Below, piece after piece: positions 20,544 through 22,626 of a stretch of DNA of 22,626 nt (its first letter is position 1; each line of letters begins with the position of its first letter). The stretch comes from Bacillota bacterium. Lineage in GTDB: Bacteria > Bacillota > Clostridia > Oscillospirales > Oscillospiraceae. A model generated the notes under the pieces. The model had not been told where the DNA came from, made no database searches, and saw only the letters and a program-made list of their open reading frames with translations. The translations under genes and the position numbers were made by a program. The stretch is taken from assembly GCA_023406225.1 (NCBI GenBank), contig JAEXWS010000191.1:1-22626 (forward strand). Reading direction: 5' to 3'.

Positions 20544-21068
20544 ATGAACCATCCCATCGCCACCATCACCATGGAGAACGGCAAGGTCATGAAGGCCGAG
20601 CTGTACCCCGAGAAAGCCCCCAATACCGTCAACAACTTCATCGCCCTGGCCAACGCGGGCTTTTACGACGGACTGACCTTCCACCGGGTCATCCCCGGCT
20701 TCATGATCCAGGGCGGCTGTCCCGACGGCACCGGCATGGGCGGCCCCGGCTACCAGATCAGGGGCGAGTTTGCCGGAAACGGTTTTGCCCAGAACGACCT
20801 GCTCCACACCACCGGCGTTCTCTCCATGGCCCGGACCATGGCTCCCGACTCCGCCGGAAGCCAGTTTTTCGTCATGGTGGCCCCCGCGCCCCATCTGGAC
20901 GGGCAGAACGCCGCCTTCGGCCAGGTGACCGAGGGAGCGGAGGAGGCGATCGCCATCTCCCGCGTCCAGCGGAACATGTCCAACGACAAGCCCAAGACCC
21001 CGGTGGTCATCCAGTCCATCCGGGTGGATACCTGCGGCGTGGACTATCCCGCGCCGGAGAAACTGTAA
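20544..21068 (+). CDS. Cyclophilin-type peptidyl-prolyl cis-trans isomerase
   Basis: A 174-residue enzyme that speeds proline isomerisation in protein folding. The cyclophilin motifs are complete: YDGLTFHRVIPGFMIQGG (H47, R48 and Q56 of the active site), MARTMAPDSAGSQFFVMVAPAPHLDGQNAAFG, and the C-terminal beta-strand VVIQSIRVDTCGVDYP. No signal peptide is seen, so it should act in the cytoplasm. ATG 20544 has AGGAACCGATGAT upstream, a short ribosome site. It lies 59 bases after smpB and 20 bases before the dehydrogenase gene, so the three are likely one transcript. The substrate is unknown. Confidence 0.93.
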   Translation: MNHPIATITMENGKVMKAELYPEKAPNTVNNFIALANAGFYDGLTFHRVIPGFMIQGGCPDGTGMGGPGYQIRGEFAGNGFAQNDLLHTTGVLSMARTMAPDSAGSQFFVMVAPAPHLDGQNAAFGQVTEGAEEAIAISRVQRNMSNDKPKTPVVIQSIRVDTCGVDYPAPEKL

Positions 21069-21088
21069 AAGGAGAGGGGCGATCCTCT

Positions 21089-21847
21089 GTGAAGACCGCG
21101 ATCATCACCGGCGCGTCCTCGGGCCTGGGCCGCGAATTCGTCCGCCAGCTGGAAGACGTGTTCCCGGAGATCGAATCCTATTGGCTCATCGCCCGCCGGG
21201 CGGACCGGCTGGAGGAGATGGCCCAGGCCCTGCCGGACAAGACCGTGGAGTGTCTGGCCCTGGACCTGTGCGACCCCATGAGCTTCATCACCCTTCAAGA
21301 AAAGCTCACCAACGAGCGGCCGGAGGTGGAGGTGCTCATCAACAACGCCGGCTGCGGCTTCCTGGGCCGCCTGGGGGAGACGGAGACCGCCCTTCAAACC
21401 CGGATGGTGGACCTGAATCTCCGGGCGCTGACGGCGGTCACCAACATGGCCATTCCCTTCATGCCCAGGGGCGGGCGCATCATCAACGTGTCCTCCATCG
21501 CCTCCTTCTGCCCCAATCCCCGGATGACGGTGTATTCCGCCGGCAAGGCGTATGTCTCCTCCTTCACCGTGGGGCTTGCGGAGGAGCTGCGCGCCAGGGG
21601 CGTCACGGCCACCGCCGTATGTCCCGGCCCCATGAAAACGGAGTTTTTGGACGTGGGCGGCATCACGGGCCGCTCCCGCATGTTCGACATGCTGCCCTAC
21701 TGCGACCAGGTGCGGGTGGCTGGGGGGACCCTGCGGGCCGCCCGGGCGGGCCGGACGATCTATACGCCCCGGCTGTTCTATAAGTTTTACCGGGCGCTGG
21801 CGAAGGTGACGCCGGTAAAGCTGATGGTGAAATTCACCAAAACGTAA
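21089..21847 (+). CDS. Short-chain dehydrogenase/reductase
   Basis: A 252-residue NAD(P)-dependent oxidoreductase. The nucleotide-binding motif TGASSGLG is at 7-14, the structural NNAG at about 85-88, the catalytic S136 in IINVSSIAS, and Y149 and K153 in YSAGKAY. The C-terminal segment (about 205-252), rich in basic residues, is longer than in minimal SDRs, as in the DltE/YqjQ-like group. The start is a GTG at 21089 with GGAGAGG 11 bases upstream; no ATG gives the full nucleotide-binding motif. The substrate is unknown. It follows the cyclophilin gene by 20 bases. A perfect inverted repeat begins 7 bases after the stop codon. Confidence 0.88.
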   Translation: MKTAIITGASSGLGREFVRQLEDVFPEIESYWLIARRADRLEEMAQALPDKTVECLALDLCDPMSFITLQEKLTNERPEVEVLINNAGCGFLGRLGETETALQTRMVDLNLRALTAVTNMAIPFMPRGGRIINVSSIASFCPNPRMTVYSAGKAYVSSFTVGLAEELRARGVTATAVCPGPMKTEFLDVGGITGRSRMFDMLPYCDQVRVAGGTLRAARAGRTIYTPRLFYKFYRALAKVTPVKLMVKFTKT

Positions 21848-21854
21848 ATTTCAC

Positions 21855-21896
21855 GGAATTGTAACATACTTCGCCTGAGAAGTATGTTACAATTCC
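21855..21896. repeat. Perfect 18-bp inverted repeat upstream of ssrA
   Basis: GGAATTGTAACATACTTC and its exact complement are separated by GCCTGA. There is no T-run afterwards, but the AT-rich stem immediately follows the dehydrogenase gene. A promoter-like pair lies inside it (TTGTAA 21859-21864, 18 bases, TATGTT 21883-21888). It may serve as terminator, operator or part of the ssrA promoter. Confidence 0.85.
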
Positions 21897-21947
21897 AAAT
21901 AGCAAAGTCTCCAAGCGGTCGGCGCGGCCGCGGTTTGACCCAATGAC

Positions 21948-22310
21948 GGGGGTGTACCGGTTTCGACGGGGGTATGGAGGCGGGACAAGCGGGCGGATGC
22001 GCCTAACATCCGAAAAATGGGCAACTTATAAATTAAAGAACAACAACACTGTTGCTGTCGCTGCCTAACTAAAGGCAGCCGTCCGACCGGTCAGGACCGC
22101 GGGTCCGGAAGGGCGTCGTTTAGCGGTAAATGTGCGTGCAGTAAGCTTTGCCTGCGCCATAAATGATGAAGCTCACCTGACCTGACGGCGTGACGGTTTG
22201 CCGTCTGGAAGGGGAACAGGGAGGAAGACTCCCGCAATGACCGTCTGCGCCCGGAGAAAGTCCCGTTTAAGTGCTTTCGGACGGGAGTTCAACTCTCCCC
22301 ACCTCCACCA
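21948..22310 (+). ncRNA. ssrA: Transfer-messenger RNA (tmRNA, ssrA)
   Basis: A 363-base tmRNA that rescues stalled ribosomes with SmpB. The tRNA-like ends pair as GGGGGUG (21948-21954) with CACCUCC (22300-22306), followed by ACCA, and the T-arm has GGGAG-TTCAACT-CTCCC near 22281-22298. The conserved TTTCGACGGG begins at 21961. The tag reading frame runs from a resume codon GCA at 22021 to TAA at 22066-22068, predicting the 15-residue tag ATYKLKNNNTVAVAA. It ends VAVAA rather than the more usual ALAA. The resume codon was chosen by family position and frame. Pseudoknot sequences follow. The mature 5' end would be set by RNase P. Confidence 0.97.
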
Positions 22311-22315
22311 GCTCA

Positions 22316-22384
22316 GAAATTCCCTGTTTGGCACGAATCCCCGCCGCATACGCGGCGAGGCTTCTTAGCCGGACAGGGAATTTC
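22316..22384 (+). repeat. Long hairpin immediately after ssrA
   Basis: GAAATTCCCTGT (22316-22327) and its complement (22373-22384) are perfect 12-base arms. Inner pairing extends through UUGGC/GCCGG with wobbles and a CGCCGC-ATAC-GCGGCG stem (22342-22357). It starts 6 bases past the tmRNA CCA and could act as its terminator, though no long T-run follows. It also begins the 123-bp tandem repeat. Confidence 0.8.
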
Positions 22385-22626
22385 TTCGCTATCGGGCCGG
22401 ACCCGCTCCGCTGGGCTCCGCCCCGAGGGATGGGGACGGGGGACGCCTGTTTGGCACGAATCCCCGCCGCATACGCGGCGAGGCTTCTTAGCCGGACAGG
22501 GAATTTCTTCGCTTTCGGGCCGGACCCGCTCCGCTGGGCTCCGCCCCGAGGGATGGGGACGGGGGACGCCTGTTTGGCACGAATCCCCGCCGCATACGCG
22601 GCGAGGCTTCTTAGCCGGACAGGGAA
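22324..22626. repeat. 123-bp tandem repeat array, running off the window
   Basis: Units start at 22324, 22447 and 22570, exactly 123 bases apart; the third is cut by the window end. Units 1 and 2 differ at one visible base (gctatcgg versus gctttcgg). Each carries the CGCCGC-ATAC-GCGGCG stem and a G-rich end (GGGATGGGGACGGGGG). Nothing in 22311-22626 looks protein-coding, and there are no variable spacers as in CRISPR. Confidence 0.95.

Noticed and set aside
22324..22626. CRISPR array
   Set aside because: Units are whole 123-base copies with no variable spacers, and no cas genes are present.
22290..22626. attL/attR repeat of the tmRNA 3' end marking an integrated island
   Set aside because: The last about 20 bases of ssrA do not recur in the array, and no integrase is in the window. 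The island may still lie beyond the edge.

Overview
The window looks like chromosomal DNA of a high-GC Gram-positive anaerobe of the Clostridia, most like the gut Oscillospiraceae. The evidence is a WalRK (YycFG) operon with YycH, YycI and WalJ, a BlaI/BlaR1-type pair, an ECF transporter S component, strong AGGAGG-type ribosome sites and sigma-A promoters with 17-bp spacers, all in GC-rich sequence. No phage, transposase, CRISPR array or tRNA is visible. Family assignments rest on motifs read by eye; no database was searched.

Left part (1-4114): a ferredoxin-like protein gene and a Crp/Fnr-family regulator gene diverge from a 95-bp region. That region has two overlapping promoters and a perfect 18-bp palindrome, placed like a class II activator site for the ferredoxin and just inside the regulator's own transcript. 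Next come a small TIGR04076-like protein (minus), an ECF transporter S component and a secreted copper-amine-oxidase-N-like protein. The last has a promoter-like sequence of the ECF-sigma type.

Middle part (4115-8875): a BlaI-like repressor and a 999-residue M56 (BlaR1-like) membrane metalloprotease form a tight operon behind a near-consensus promoter with two matching operators. The receptor has a very large external region ending in two DxDGDG loops. A MalY/PatB-type aminotransferase follows, bounded by terminators.

The minus-strand block (8876-19943) is cell-envelope themed. In transcription order it is Nudix hydrolase, walR, walK, yycH, yycI, murA (own promoter), walJ, rlmH, a DUF2007-like gene and a phosphohexomutase. 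Two spacers in this block (murA-walJ and walR-walK) hold copies of one multi-hairpin repeat. The walR-walK copy also carries a 108-bp tandem repetition. One hairpin differs between the copies by a compensatory base-pair change.

Right part (19957-22626): smpB, a cyclophilin and a short-chain dehydrogenase are followed by a perfect 18-bp inverted repeat and the tmRNA gene ssrA. SmpB and tmRNA, the two trans-translation partners, thus lie about 1.5 kb apart. Six bases after the tmRNA CCA end a hairpin begins a 123-bp tandem repeat that runs off the window.

The strongest candidates for something undescribed are the multi-hairpin repeat, the post-ssrA tandem array and the receptor with the enlarged sensor. 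Several starts in the wal cluster and in smpB are non-ATG and were chosen from ribosome-site spacing.
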